Below the pieces are notes generated by a model that saw nothing but the letters and a program-made list of their open reading frames with translations, did not search any database and was not told the origin of the DNA. 64,000 bases of DNA, from the NCBI RefSeq assembly GCF_001870785.1, contig NZ_MOLV01000001.1, positions 186,001-250,000 of the forward strand. The letters run 5' to 3'. Positions 16,382-24,872 of this stretch are shown here, piece after piece. Every line of letters begins with the position of its first letter. The stretch's first letter is position 1. Both the position numbers and the translations under genes were made by a program. Origin of the DNA: Exiguobacterium sp. KRL4 (GTDB lineage Bacteria; Bacillota; Bacilli; Exiguobacteriales; Exiguobacteriaceae).

Positions 16382-16724
16382 TCTCATTACGATGACACAC
16401 ATCGTCAGTATCTCTGATTACGAACAGCGGATGGAAGAAGAATTGTTTTTTCATACGATCGAACGGTTGATGTGGCGGAGTATCACCTGTGAGAAAGTAG
16501 GTGAAGAAGTTCGGGGAGTCGATGTGGATCCGGAAGAGGAGCCGGTGAAGTGGCGGCTCGTCCGTGTTCAAAATCAGATTCGATTAAAAAAAGAGTTTGG
16601 AGGCGAATTGACCTATGCCCACAATGTAGACACTTATCAAGTCAGGCAAGACGGACGGACACTCGTCTTCGAACTCAACCAACGTCAAAGAACGGTTCAG
16701 TGCCGGAACAAGGGTTCATCTTGA
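16293..16724 (+). CDS. comGF: Minor competence pseudopilin ComGF
   Basis: The product is 143 residues from TTG 16293, with AGGGAAGGGA nine bases upstream. The opening SGTTLLEISLVLWLSPLLLISL is a degenerate pilin-like leader and hydrophobic helix; the rest matches the ComGF pattern, including EEELFFHTIER and the C-terminal V-x-C end. The large overlap with comGE is unusual. Confidence 0.82.
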   Translation: MKSSVWRAQSGTTLLEISLVLWLSPLLLISLITMTHIVSISDYEQRMEEELFFHTIERLMWRSITCEKVGEEVRGVDVDPEEEPVKWRLVRVQNQIRLKKEFGGELTYAHNVDTYQVRQDGRTLVFELNQRQRTVQCRNKGSS

Positions 16725-16993
16725 TTCAAACGTTGTTGCTGTTACTTGGAATCGGTGCGGCGATTTTGCTGAGTTGTCATTATATGGATGAATCGGTAAC
16801 GCAACTTCAGTTAGAGCAGGAAGCCTTGCAACTCGAGTCGCTCGTTCGAGCGGCGACAAGTGATTGCCGGCAAGACGAAACGATTCACTACCCGATTGGA
16901 CGAGTGACCTGTACACGGACGGATAAAGGCTTTAAAATGGAAGCAATACTAGAAAGTGGACAGAGAATCGAGGCGGTCGTTTCGAATGGATAA
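16700..16993 (+). CDS. comGG: Minor competence pseudopilin ComGG
   Basis: The product is about 97 residues from GTG 16700; the start is uncertain because no clear ribosome site precedes it, and translational coupling with comGF is likely. It begins PEQGFILIQTLLLLLGIGAAILL, a pilin-like hydrophobic helix, and has cysteines in LSCHYM, SDCRQ and VTCTR. It is last in the comG operon and its stop overlaps the aroK start. Identity is by position. Confidence 0.7.
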   Translation: MPEQGFILIQTLLLLLGIGAAILLSCHYMDESVTQLQLEQEALQLESLVRAATSDCRQDETIHYPIGRVTCTRTDKGFKMEAILESGQRIEAVVSNG

Positions 16994-17468
16994 GGTTTAT
17001 TTAATTGGTTTTATGGGAACTGGTAAAACAGCGATTGGTCGAAATCTTAAGGCGCGTTACAGTGTCGATGAACTGGATGAACGTTTTGTGCAAGAACATG
17101 GTCCGATTACGGAGTTCTTCAAGCAACATGGTGAAACAGGATTTCGGAAACAAGAGGTCGAATTGCTTCAACGTAGTCAGGCACAAATTGTCGTTACGGG
17201 TGGAGGCGTCATAGAACGTCCGGAAAATCGATTGTTCATGAAAGAGACGGGGACCATCTTCTGGATTGATACGCCGTTCCATATCGTTTGGAACCGGATT
17301 AAGACGGATCCATCCCGTCCACTTGTGAAGTCCCGGTCAACGGTCGAAAAATTGTTTCGTCGTCGTCGGCCACTTTATGCACGAGCAGCAGATGTTCGTT
17401 TGGACGGCACGAAGTCCGTGCGGGAACTGACGAAAGAAATCGAAACACTATTGGAGGAGAACGTATGA
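16986..17468 (+). CDS. aroK: Shikimate kinase
   Basis: The product is 160 residues from ATG 16986, overlapping the comGG stop. It phosphorylates shikimate at the 3-hydroxyl with ATP in the chorismate pathway. Motifs are the Walker A GFMGTGKT (6-13), the shikimate Asp region VDELDERF, the Arg in GFRKQEVELL, the TGGGV loop, and the lid RPLVKSRS plus RRRPLYARAAD. It is probably expressed with comG. The product feeds aromatic amino acid synthesis, complementing aroQ and the trp operon in this window. Confidence 0.9.
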   Translation: MDKVYLIGFMGTGKTAIGRNLKARYSVDELDERFVQEHGPITEFFKQHGETGFRKQEVELLQRSQAQIVVTGGGVIERPENRLFMKETGTIFWIDTPFHIVWNRIKTDPSRPLVKSRSTVEKLFRRRRPLYARAADVRLDGTKSVRELTKEIETLLEENV

Positions 17469-17779
17469 TTTGGATTAATCTAGGAATTATCGTTTTGGCG
17501 ATCATCGGTTTGGTGATTTATGGAGTGATTCTTTACAAAAAGAAGATTTCAAAAGATGTGACTGTCATGAAGCAACTACTCGAACGTTTCTCAATCCGTC
17601 AACAAACATTACAAACAGGGATTGATCATACGACAAGTCGGATTGATCAAATCAAAGGAAACATCGATCATTTGGTCGCAGAAGGGAAACGTGTTCAGCA
17701 AGGTGGACGCCAACTTCTTACTGAAGGACAGCGTCTTAAAACTGAGGTTGAACATACGGCCGGGCTTAAACCATTTTGA
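17465..17779 (+). CDS. Unrecognised small membrane-anchored coiled-coil protein
   Basis: The product has 104 residues and overlaps aroK by four bases (ATGA), with GGAGGAGAACGT as ribosome site. Residues 5-25 form one hydrophobic membrane segment followed by a basic KKKISK stop-transfer. Residues 30-95 are a heptad-rich coiled coil (DHTTSRIDQIKGNIDHL, GRQLLTEGQRLKTEVEHT). I do not recognise the family; it has the build of DUF948-like stress proteins. It closes the transcript that includes comG and aroK. Confidence 0.75.
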   Translation: MIWINLGIIVLAIIGLVIYGVILYKKKISKDVTVMKQLLERFSIRQQTLQTGIDHTTSRIDQIKGNIDHLVAEGKRVQQGGRQLLTEGQRLKTEVEHTAGLKPF

Positions 17780-17811
17780 AATGGCTTTCATCGGCTGAAT
17801 ATGAAACAATA

Positions 17812-17843
17812 GGAGAGAAGGGACTTGGTCCTTTCTCTCTTTG
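17812..17843 (+). terminator. Terminator after the coiled-coil gene
   Basis: GGAGAGAAGGGAC pairs with GTCCTTTCTCTC around a 3-base loop, followed by TTTG. The U tract is short. Confidence 0.75.
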
Positions 17844-17961
17844 CTTTTGTTCAATTTCTGAATAAACCTAGAAAAAAAGATTTTGAATTGGTAGAATGTA
17901 ATTGAAAGTTGAACGATAAAGAGAAAAGGAAGTAAAATTGTTCGTAATTAGGGGGAGAAGT

Positions 17962-19044
17962 ATGAGTCAGACGACATTGAAGAGAACACCATTGTTCGAC
18001 ATGATTGCACCAACGGGGAAAATGGTCGATTTTGCAGGTTTTGAAATGCCGGTTCTGTTTTCATCGATTAAGGAAGAACATCTAGCAGTCCGGGAACAGG
18101 TTGGGATGTTTGATGTGTCGCATATGGGCGAGTTATTGGTAACGGGTCCAGATGCGCTTTCGTTTCTTCAACATACACTGTCAAATGATATTTCGAAAAT
18201 TGCGATTGGCCAAGCGCAGTATAATGTCCTTTGCCAAGAAGACGGGGGGACCGTCGATGATTTATTAGTTTATCGTCTGGCAGAACATGATTATTTGCTT
18301 GTTGTCAATGCATCGAATATTGAAAAAGATGAAACCCATTTACGCCGCTACCTGCAGGGTGACGTGACACTAGAAAATCAGTCGGACGCGTATGGTCAAA
18401 TTGCGGTTCAAGGTCCAAAAGCAATGGAGGTCTTAAATGCGTTGACTGAACTGACGTTAGACGAAATCAAGTTTTTCCGCTTTGTTCAAGGACAATTAGC
18501 GGGCATCGATATGTTGGTGTCACGGAGTGGTTATACGGGAGAAGATGGTTTTGAGCTGTATATGCGGGCTTCAGACGCGAGTGTCGTCTGGCAGGCATTG
18601 CTTGGAGCAGGCGTTGTACCGTGTGGGCTAGGCGCGCGCGATACGTTACGATTCGAGGCGTGTTTACCCTTATATGGACATGAACTGTCGGCGACGATCT
18701 CACCGATTGAAGCGGGTATGGGGTTTGCAGTCAAACCACAGGTCAAATCGTTTGTTGGGTCCGATGTATTGCTAAAGCAAAAAGAACAAGGACCAGGACG
18801 TCGCTTGATTGGTCTTGAACTGTTGGACAAAGGAATTGCTCGTCAGGATGCTCCTGTTTTAGTCAACGGAGAAACGGTTGGATTCGTCACGACGGGGACG
18901 TTGCCTCCGACAGTTGGTAAAGCGATCGCTTTGGCATTAGTCCCAACGGAATATGCGACGGGTGATTCGTTTGAAATCGAAGTGCGTGGAAAAAAACTAG
19001 CGGCAAGACGGATCGACACACCGTTTTATCGCCGGAGCAAATAA
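17962..19044 (+). CDS. gcvT: Glycine cleavage system T protein (aminomethyltransferase)
   Basis: The product is 360 residues from ATG 17962, preceded by AGGGGGAGAAG; an upstream TTG is rejected. T protein moves the methylene carbon from the lipoyl-bound H protein to THF and releases ammonia. It shows the [11 protein letters not shown] opening, FDVSHMGE and the [11 protein letters not shown] folate-site region, and a catalytic Asp in [14 protein letters not shown]. First of gcvT-gcvPA-gcvPB. gcvH is not in the window. The usual glycine riboswitch is not evident in the 182-base leader. Confidence 0.96.
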   Translation: MSQTTLKRTPLFDMIAPTGKMVDFAGFEMPVLFSSIKEEHLAVREQVGMFDVSHMGELLVTGPDALSFLQHTLSNDISKIAIGQAQYNVLCQEDGGTVDDLLVYRLAEHDYLLVVNASNIEKDETHLRRYLQGDVTLENQSDAYGQIAVQGPKAMEVLNALTELTLDEIKFFRFVQGQLAGIDMLVSRSGYTGEDGFELYMRASDASVVWQALLGAGVVPCGLGARDTLRFEACLPLYGHELSATISPIEAGMGFAVKPQVKSFVGSDVLLKQKEQGPGRRLIGLELLDKGIARQDAPVLVNGETVGFVTTGTLPPTVGKAIALALVPTEYATGDSFEIEVRGKKLAARRIDTPFYRRSK

Positions 19045-19058
19045 GGGGGAACTAAAAG

Positions 19059-20405
19059 ATGGATTTTCGTTATTTACCGATGACACAAGAAGACGAACAA
19101 GAGATGTTACAGACGATTGGTGCAGATTCGATTGAGGATTTACTGGCTGATATTCCAGCAAGCGTTCGCGACAAAGGAACGTTAGAAGCAGTCGGCATTC
19201 CCTTGCCGGAAACGGATTTAATCCGAACACTCTCAAAACTCGCTGATCAAAACATGAATACGAAACAATATCCATCTTTCCTAGGTGCCGGAATTTATGA
19301 TCATTACGCACCAGCAGTCGTCAACCATATGTTGCTGCGGTCCGAGTTTTATACGGCTTACACGCCGTACCAGCCTGAAATCTCACAGGGAGAATTACAG
19401 GCAATCTTTGAATATCAGACGATGATTTGTGAACTGACAGGAATGGATGTCGCCAACTCTTCGATGTATGACGGGATTACGGCTCTCGCCGAAGCGGCGA
19501 TGCTTGCTTGTGCCCATAAAAAGAAAAAGACGATTGTCTTATCAGACGGAGTTCATCCGGAGGCACATGATGTCGTCCGAACGTATGCGAACGGTCCGGG
19601 TCTTCAAGTAGCTACGTTACCACTCGACCGTGGTGAGACGGCAATCGACCAATTAAATGAGCTCGGTGATGTCGCGTGTGTCATCGTCCAGTATCCGAAC
19701 TTCTACGGACGGGTCGAAGACTTACAGGCGTTAGCGGACGCAACACATGCGAAAGGAGGTCTGTTCATCGTCTCGGCGAACCCGCTTGCGCTCGGTTTGT
19801 TGGAAGCACCAGGTAAGCTCGGCGCCGACATTACGATTGGTGACTGTCAACCGTTTGGTATTCCGCAAAGCTTTGGTGGACCAACGTGCGGATATTTCAC
19901 GACGACAAAAGCCTTGATGCGAAAAATCCCGGGGCGTCTTGTCGGTCAAACGGTCGACGAAGACGGGAAACGTGGATTCGTCTTGACATTACAAGCGCGT
20001 GAACAACACATTCGCCGTGACAAAGCGACCTCAAATATCTGTTCGAACCAGGCACTGAATGCGTTAGCGGCTTCCATCGCCATGAGTGCACTCGGTAAAC
20101 GCGGAATCCGCGAGCTTGCGACCCGTAACCTGCAGACAGCATATGCCTTGAAAAAATCATTAAGCGAGGCGGGATTCCGCATCATCGATGATGGTCCAAG
20201 CTTCAATGAGTTTGTTGTAGAACTGCCGATTGATGCAAACGAAGCAAGCAAACAGTTGTTAAAAGCAGGGATCATCGGCGGGTTGCCACTTGGTACGTTT
20301 GATGAGAAACGATCCAATCAGATGCTTGTATGTGCGACGGAACTACGGACAAAAGAAGAACTGGATCACTTCGTGACAGCGTTAGGGGGACTGACTCATG
20401 CATAA
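19059..20405 (+). CDS. gcvPA: Glycine dehydrogenase (decarboxylating) subunit 1
   Basis: The product is 448 residues, the N-terminal half-protein of the split P protein. It starts [15 protein letters not shown], characteristic of GcvPA. It pairs with the PLP-bearing subunit 2 to decarboxylate glycine and pass aminomethyl to lipoyl-GcvH. It contains the conserved [15 protein letters not shown] and [18 protein letters not shown] segments. It overlaps gcvPB by eight bases. Confidence 0.95.
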   Translation: MDFRYLPMTQEDEQEMLQTIGADSIEDLLADIPASVRDKGTLEAVGIPLPETDLIRTLSKLADQNMNTKQYPSFLGAGIYDHYAPAVVNHMLLRSEFYTAYTPYQPEISQGELQAIFEYQTMICELTGMDVANSSMYDGITALAEAAMLACAHKKKKTIVLSDGVHPEAHDVVRTYANGPGLQVATLPLDRGETAIDQLNELGDVACVIVQYPNFYGRVEDLQALADATHAKGGLFIVSANPLALGLLEAPGKLGADITIGDCQPFGIPQSFGGPTCGYFTTTKALMRKIPGRLVGQTVDEDGKRGFVLTLQAREQHIRRDKATSNICSNQALNALAASIAMSALGKRGIRELATRNLQTAYALKKSLSEAGFRIIDDGPSFNEFVVELPIDANEASKQLLKAGIIGGLPLGTFDEKRSNQMLVCATELRTKEELDHFVTALGGLTHA

Positions 20406-21876
20406 AACTAGTGAACAGACGTTGATTTTTGAAATCTCAAAAGCGGGTCGTATCGCGTACAGCTTGCCGCTCGCGACGGTCGAAGAAGTAGCACCGGAAG
20501 AGTTGTTACCGGCGAACCTGTTACGTCAAGAAGAAGTGGAATTGCCGGAAGTATCCGAGCTGGATCTTGTCCGTCATTATACTGCCTTGTCGAATCGAAA
20601 CCACGGGGTCGACTCAGGTTTCTATCCGCTTGGTTCATGCACGATGAAATACAATCCAAAAATTAATGAAGATATGGCACGTCTACCGGGATTTGCGCAT
20701 ATTCACCCTCTCCAACCCGTTGAGAGTGTCCAAGGTGCCCTTGGTCTGATGTATGATTTGCAAGAAAAACTGGCTGTTATCACGGGAATGGATGAAGTGA
20801 CGTTACAACCGGCAGCAGGTGCTCATGGCGAATGGACAGGCTTGATGTTGATCAAGGCCTATCATCACGCACGAGGAGACTTTAAACGGACAAAAGTCCT
20901 TGTACCCGATTCAGCGCACGGGACCAATCCGGCCTCGGCGTCAGTCGCAGGGTTTGATACAGTAACCGTCTTGTCTGATGCGCGGGGCCTGGTGGATTTA
21001 GCGGACTTGAAGAGTAAGGTCGGCGAGGATACAGCGGCTTTGATGCTGACGAATCCGAATACACTTGGTTTGTTTGAGTCGGACATCGTCGAGATTGCCA
21101 AAGCAGTCCACGAAGCAGGTGGGAAGTTGTATTATGATGGGGCGAATTCAAACGCTATCATGGGAATCGCACGTCCCGGAGATATGGGCTTTGATGTCGT
21201 TCACTTGAACCTTCATAAGACGTTTACAGGTCCTCACGGTGGCGGCGGTCCCGGTTCGGGTCCGGTCGGTGTCAAACAGGATTTGATTCCGTACTTGCCA
21301 AAACCAATCGTCGCGAAGACCAACGACGGGTTTGTACTCGATTATGATCGTCCAGAATCGATTGGACGTGTCAAACCATTTTACGGGAACTTTGGGATCA
21401 ACGTTCGGGCATACAGTTATATCCGGACGATGGGAGGAACCGGTCTTGCCCGTGTCTCGAAAGAAGCTGTCTTGAATGCCAATTATATGCTCGCCCGATT
21501 AAAAGGCGCATATGATGCACCGTATGACGTCTACTGCAAACATGAATTTGTTTTATCAGGTCGTCGTCAAAAGGCGCTGGGTGTACGGACGCTTGATATC
21601 GCCAAACGACTGCTTGATTTTGGGTATCACCCACCTACGATCTATTTCCCGCTAAACGTCGAAGAATGTATCATGATTGAGCCGACGGAAACGGAATCGA
21701 AGGAGACGTTGGATGCGTTCTGTGACGCGATGCTACAAATTGCAAAAGAAGTCGAGGAAACACCGGATGTCGTCTTGAATGCACCACATACGACGGTCGT
21801 CAAGCGAATGGATGAAACGTTGGCTGCGCGTAAACCAGTCTTACGGTATCAACCGAAACAAGAAGTGCACGTATAA
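20398..21876 (+). CDS. gcvPB: Glycine dehydrogenase (decarboxylating) subunit 2
   Basis: The product is 492 residues, the PLP-containing half of the P protein. The cofactor Lys lies in [19 protein letters not shown], next to the glycine-rich phosphate loop. It forms a heterotetramer with GcvPA. It ends the gcv transcript at a strong shared terminator. Confidence 0.95.
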   Translation: MHKTSEQTLIFEISKAGRIAYSLPLATVEEVAPEELLPANLLRQEEVELPEVSELDLVRHYTALSNRNHGVDSGFYPLGSCTMKYNPKINEDMARLPGFAHIHPLQPVESVQGALGLMYDLQEKLAVITGMDEVTLQPAAGAHGEWTGLMLIKAYHHARGDFKRTKVLVPDSAHGTNPASASVAGFDTVTVLSDARGLVDLADLKSKVGEDTAALMLTNPNTLGLFESDIVEIAKAVHEAGGKLYYDGANSNAIMGIARPGDMGFDVVHLNLHKTFTGPHGGGGPGSGPVGVKQDLIPYLPKPIVAKTNDGFVLDYDRPESIGRVKPFYGNFGINVRAYSYIRTMGGTGLARVSKEAVLNANYMLARLKGAYDAPYDVYCKHEFVLSGRRQKALGVRTLDIAKRLLDFGYHPPTIYFPLNVEECIMIEPTETESKETLDAFCDAMLQIAKEVEETPDVVLNAPHTTVVKRMDETLAARKPVLRYQPKQEVHV

Positions 21877-21879
21877 TCA

Positions 21880-21917
21880 AAAAACCATCCCCGTCAGTAC
21901 TGACGGGGATGGTTTTT
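21880..21917. terminator. Bidirectional terminator between gcvPB and yqhL
   Basis: AAACCATCCCCGTCAG and CTGACGGGGATGGTTT form a 16-bp stem with A and T runs on the two flanks, serving both convergent genes. Confidence 0.93.
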
Positions 21918-21929
21918 GTGAACAGGAGA

Positions 21930-22310
21930 TTAGCTACGTTTGACTTTTCCTGTCCATTGTTTGAATCCACCTTTGAGTTGGTAGAGGTTTGTATAACCGG
22001 CTTTTTTCAACACTTTGGCAGCTTGCGACGAACGCATGTTGCCTTGGCAATACAAGTAGATCGGCATATCCTTACGTAATTCTTTTGCCCGCATCTTCAT
22101 TTGGCTGACCGGTATGTTACGCGCGCCAATGATGTGACCACCTTTGAATTCTTGTGTTTCGCGGACATCGACGATTTGTGCTTTTCGATAATTGGCGCGG
22201 AATTCTTCTTGTGACAGTTTTGTGATTCCTTTGACCGGCATGAAACGCCATGCGATATAAGCGATCAAGGCTACCCACAAGACGATTGTGATGATTGTAC
22301 TGGTTTCCAT
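21930..22310 (-). CDS. yqhL: Membrane-anchored rhodanese-like protein (YqhL)
   Basis: The product is 126 residues from the minus-strand ATG at 22310, the same length as B. subtilis YqhL. Residues 5-25 form a membrane anchor. The rest is a single rhodanese domain with VDVRETQEFKGGHIIGARNIP and the active loop YCQGNMRSSQAA, whose Cys would carry persulfide. It is a predicted sulfurtransferase facing the cytoplasm. Placed between gcvP and lipM as in B. subtilis. Confidence 0.88.
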   Translation of the reverse strand: METSTIITIVLWVALIAYIAWRFMPVKGITKLSQEEFRANYRKAQIVDVRETQEFKGGHIIGARNIPVSQMKMRAKELRKDMPIYLYCQGNMRSSQAAKVLKKAGYTNLYQLKGGFKQWTGKVKRS

Positions 22311-22449
22311 AGCTAACTTCCAACCCCTTCGTTCAGATAACATCCTTATCATTATAGTAAACGAAATCGATTTCGGCAATCGACTCGTCGTTGCGCAGGA
22401 CAGAAAGGGTCTGATACACTAATACGGAAACGTTTTTGGGGGTGTTCGC

Positions 22450-23280
22450 TTGATAAAAGAGTGGCAAGTATTGACGACTGAACGATTGGAACCGGCTCTA
22501 AACATGGCGATTGACGAAGCATTGATCGGATTTGTAGGGCGTGGGGAAGTAGCTCCCACACTTCGTTTTTATTCGTGGGAACCTAGAGGGTTGAGTGTCG
22601 GTCATTTTCAGCGCGCAGTTAAGGATATTGATCGAGAACGGATTGAACAGCTAGGCATCCCGATTGTCCGTCGGATGACGGGCGGACGGGCGGTTCTTCA
22701 TGCTGACGAATTGACGTACAGTATCGTCATTCCAGAAACGTCAGAGGGATTACCGAAAACGGTCATTGAAAGTTATCGGATGCTGACAGAAGGTGTCCGG
22801 AAAGGGTATCATCATTTAGGCATTCCGGTCGAGTTTTCGGTTCCAATGACCGAGCAAGAAAAAGAAGAATTACGAAAACCAAAATCTGCCGTCTGTTTTG
22901 ATGCGGCGTCGTATTATGAACTGGCGGTCGGGAAACGAAAAGTGGCTGGCAGTGCGCAAGTGCGGCATCAAGGTGTCGTCTTACAGCATGGATCAGTTCC
23001 GCTTTCGGTAGACGAAGGTGAACTGTTCGATTGTTTCGTATATGAAGATGAGACGATCCGGGAACGGATGAAAGCTCGGTTTGCCGGGAAGGCGGTTGCC
23101 TTAAATGAGTTGGCAGGACGGACTGTATCATTCGAAGAAGTCCGTGTCGCCTTTTTGAAGGGGTTCGAAGAGGCCCTTCAGTTGACATTCACACCCCTTG
23201 AATTCACAGAACATCAATGGCAGGAGATTGAACGTTTGGCCGCGAAATACCGTAGTGAAGAATGGAACTGGAAGCGCTAA
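22450..23280 (+). CDS. lipM: Octanoyl-[GcvH]:protein/ACP octanoyltransferase LipM
   Basis: The product is 276 residues from TTG 22450, preceded by GGGGGTG. It belongs to the BPL/LplA/LipB superfamily: RRMTGGRAVLHADELTYS is the lipoyl-site loop, the catalytic Cys is in SAVCFDAASYYEL (Cys149), and KRKVAGSAQVR carries the conserved Lys. It moves octanoate from ACP to the H protein as the first step of lipoate synthesis. It corresponds to YqhM. The adjacent gcv genes and the bkd complex in this window both need lipoyl cofactor. Confidence 0.92.
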   Translation: MIKEWQVLTTERLEPALNMAIDEALIGFVGRGEVAPTLRFYSWEPRGLSVGHFQRAVKDIDRERIEQLGIPIVRRMTGGRAVLHADELTYSIVIPETSEGLPKTVIESYRMLTEGVRKGYHHLGIPVEFSVPMTEQEKEELRKPKSAVCFDAASYYELAVGKRKVAGSAQVRHQGVVLQHGSVPLSVDEGELFDCFVYEDETIRERMKARFAGKAVALNELAGRTVSFEEVRVAFLKGFEEALQLTFTPLEFTEHQWQEIERLAAKYRSEEWNWKR

Positions 23281-23304
23281 AGAGATGGATTGGAAGGTGA
23301 TGTC

Positions 23305-23727
23305 GTGCCGACTCCGAGCATGGAAGATTATTTGGAACAAATCTATATTTTGATTGAAGAAAAAGGATATGCCCGCGTTTCTGATATCGCTGAACTTTTA
23401 GGTGTACACCCGTCCTCTGTGACGAAGATGGTCCAAAAGCTGGATCGTGAAGAATATCTTGTCTATGAGAAGTATCGTGGTCTGATGTTGACGGCAAAAG
23501 GTCGGAAAGTTGGGAAACGTCTGGTCGAACGTCATGCTTTATTAGAAGATTTTTTACGGCTCGTTGGTGTGGATGAATCCTTGATTTATAAAGATGTCGA
23601 AGGAATCGAACACCATATCAGTATCGAGGCCTTAGATAAAATCAACGGAATGATTCAATTTTTTGCAGACCGACCTGAATTACAAAAAGAATTTCAAAAA
23701 CATCAACAAGTACACCCGGAAGACTGA
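23305..23727 (+). CDS. mntR: Manganese-responsive regulator MntR
   Basis: The product is 140 residues from GTG 23305, with GGAAGGTGATG upstream. It is a DtxR-family dimeric repressor of manganese transporters. The N-terminal winged helix-turn-helix includes [25 protein letters not shown], nearly identical to B. subtilis MntR. Metal ligands are present: Asp8 and Glu11 in MEDYLEQ, His in [10 protein letters not shown], and Glu/Glu/His in DVEGIEHH. It closely follows lipM and may be co-transcribed with it. Confidence 0.95.
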   Translation: MPTPSMEDYLEQIYILIEEKGYARVSDIAELLGVHPSSVTKMVQKLDREEYLVYEKYRGLMLTAKGRKVGKRLVERHALLEDFLRLVGVDESLIYKDVEGIEHHISIEALDKINGMIQFFADRPELQKEFQKHQQVHPED

Positions 23728-23750
23728 GTGTACTTGTTTTTTTGCATAAA

Positions 23751-23793
23751 TTAACTTAAAAGACGAACAATCTATAATGTAATATCATTATAG
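23751..23793 (+). promoter_or_regulatory. Promoter with 8-bp inverted repeat operator before hpt
   Basis: TTAACT and TATAAT (about 23752-23757 and 23774-23779, spacing 16) look like a promoter. Overlapping the -10 and start site is a perfect inverted repeat: CTATAATG (23772-23779) and CATTATAG (23786-23793), six bases apart. This is operator-like, and A/T-rich in the manner of PerR/Fur-type or TetR-type sites, but it matches none exactly. Confidence 0.5.
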
Positions 23794-23854
23794 TACGGTT
23801 AATGAAGATGGAGTGTGCTATACTGACGGTGAAAATCATCAGAGGGGGTGACGG

Positions 23855-24400
23855 GTGGATTCTCACCTGGATATGGAAATCGTCATTAAAGAAAAGTTAG
23901 TCTCAGAGTCGGAACTTGCGGTAAAAGTAAAAGAACTCGCATCTGCCATTGAACATGATGCAGCAGGCCGGCAAATCGTTTTAGTCGTTGTACTGAAAGG
24001 ATCGATGGTATTTGCTGCCGATTTAATGCGTGAAATCAAGGGCAGTGTCCAAATCGATACAGTCGCCTGTTCTTCGTATGGTGCTAAAACGGTTTCGTCA
24101 GGGCGCGTACAACTCAAAAAAGATTTAGACCTCGATGTAGAAGGAAAATATGTCGTCGTCGTCGAGGACATCATCGATACGGGGCATACATTAAGTTTCT
24201 TATGCGAACACATGAAGTTGCATAAACCAGGTGTCCTGAAGATTTGTACGCTGCTTGATAAGCCTGCCCGGCGTGAGGTACCGTTGGCAGCTGATTATGT
24301 TGGGTTTGAGATTCCGGACTATTTTGTAGTCGGGTATGGAATTGATTGTGCGGAAGAATACCGTAACCTGCCGTATGTCGGCTGGGTCGAGACCGATTAA
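23855..24400 (+). CDS. hpt: Hypoxanthine-guanine phosphoribosyltransferase family protein
   Basis: The product is 181 residues from GTG 23855, preceded by AGAGGGGGTG. The PRPP-binding signature VVVVEDIIDTGHTL is near 105-118, and PPi-loop LKGSMVFAADL, SSYG and late GYGIDCAEEYRNLPYVG match hypoxanthine phosphoribosyltransferases. It salvages purine bases with PRPP. The housekeeping hpt of bacilli sits elsewhere beside tilS-ftsH, so this could be a second paralogue with different substrate preference. It has its own promoter and operator-like palindrome and a terminator. Confidence 0.85.
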   Translation: MDSHLDMEIVIKEKLVSESELAVKVKELASAIEHDAAGRQIVLVVVLKGSMVFAADLMREIKGSVQIDTVACSSYGAKTVSSGRVQLKKDLDLDVEGKYVVVVEDIIDTGHTLSFLCEHMKLHKPGVLKICTLLDKPARREVPLAADYVGFEIPDYFVVGYGIDCAEEYRNLPYVGWVETD

Positions 24401-24446
24401 AAAAACAGCAACCGGTTGTCCCCGTCGGACATCCGGTTGCTGTTTG
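24401..24446. terminator. Bidirectional terminator between hpt and yqhP
   Basis: AAACAGCAACCGG pairs with CCGGTTGCTGTTT with an additional inner stem (TTGTCC/GGACA). A and T runs flank it, and both convergent genes end here. Confidence 0.92.
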
Positions 24447-24450
24447 TTGT

Positions 24451-24852
24451 TTAAAAAGCACGTTTTTTCTTTTTGCCTTTTTTACCTTCGATGACGGTCA
24501 GATGTGGTGCTTTTGACCGATCGCGAAGCGGGCGGACTTTATTGGAAGCAGGAGTTTTCGTCGTTTTAACCGGTTTCTTTTTAAATTCAGTCCGGCGAGG
24601 TGGTTGATCACGTTTGGCATGCATTTTTTTGGACTGAGCCACAGACTTCCGGTATTGAGAGTTCGATCCGCTGCTGACGCTATTGCGTGTTAAAAATTTA
24701 AACAGCAAGAAGATGATTCCAGCTGTAATCGCAAAAAACAGTAATTGTGAAAACAGACTACCAGGATCATTAGCAAGCTTATATCCAAAGCCGACAAAAG
24801 CAAACAGTAACACGACCAGTGCAAATGTAGAGCCAATCCGTTGTCTAATCAT
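24451..24852 (-). CDS. yqhP: YqhP-like membrane protein with basic tail
   Basis: The product is 133 residues, ATG at 24852 with CAGGGGTGAT upstream. Two membrane helices (about 9-27 and 35-55) are followed by a strongly basic, low-complexity cytoplasmic tail ending KKGKKKKRAF. Length, topology and position beside yqhQ match B. subtilis YqhP (SA1362 family). Function is unknown; the tail suggests nucleic-acid or acidic membrane contact, which is inference. Confidence 0.8.
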   Translation of the reverse strand: MIRQRIGSTFALVVLLFAFVGFGYKLANDPGSLFSQLLFFAITAGIIFLLFKFLTRNSVSSGSNSQYRKSVAQSKKMHAKRDQPPRRTEFKKKPVKTTKTPASNKVRPLRDRSKAPHLTVIEGKKGKKKKRAF

Positions 24853-24872
24853 ATTATCACCCCTGTTATCAA

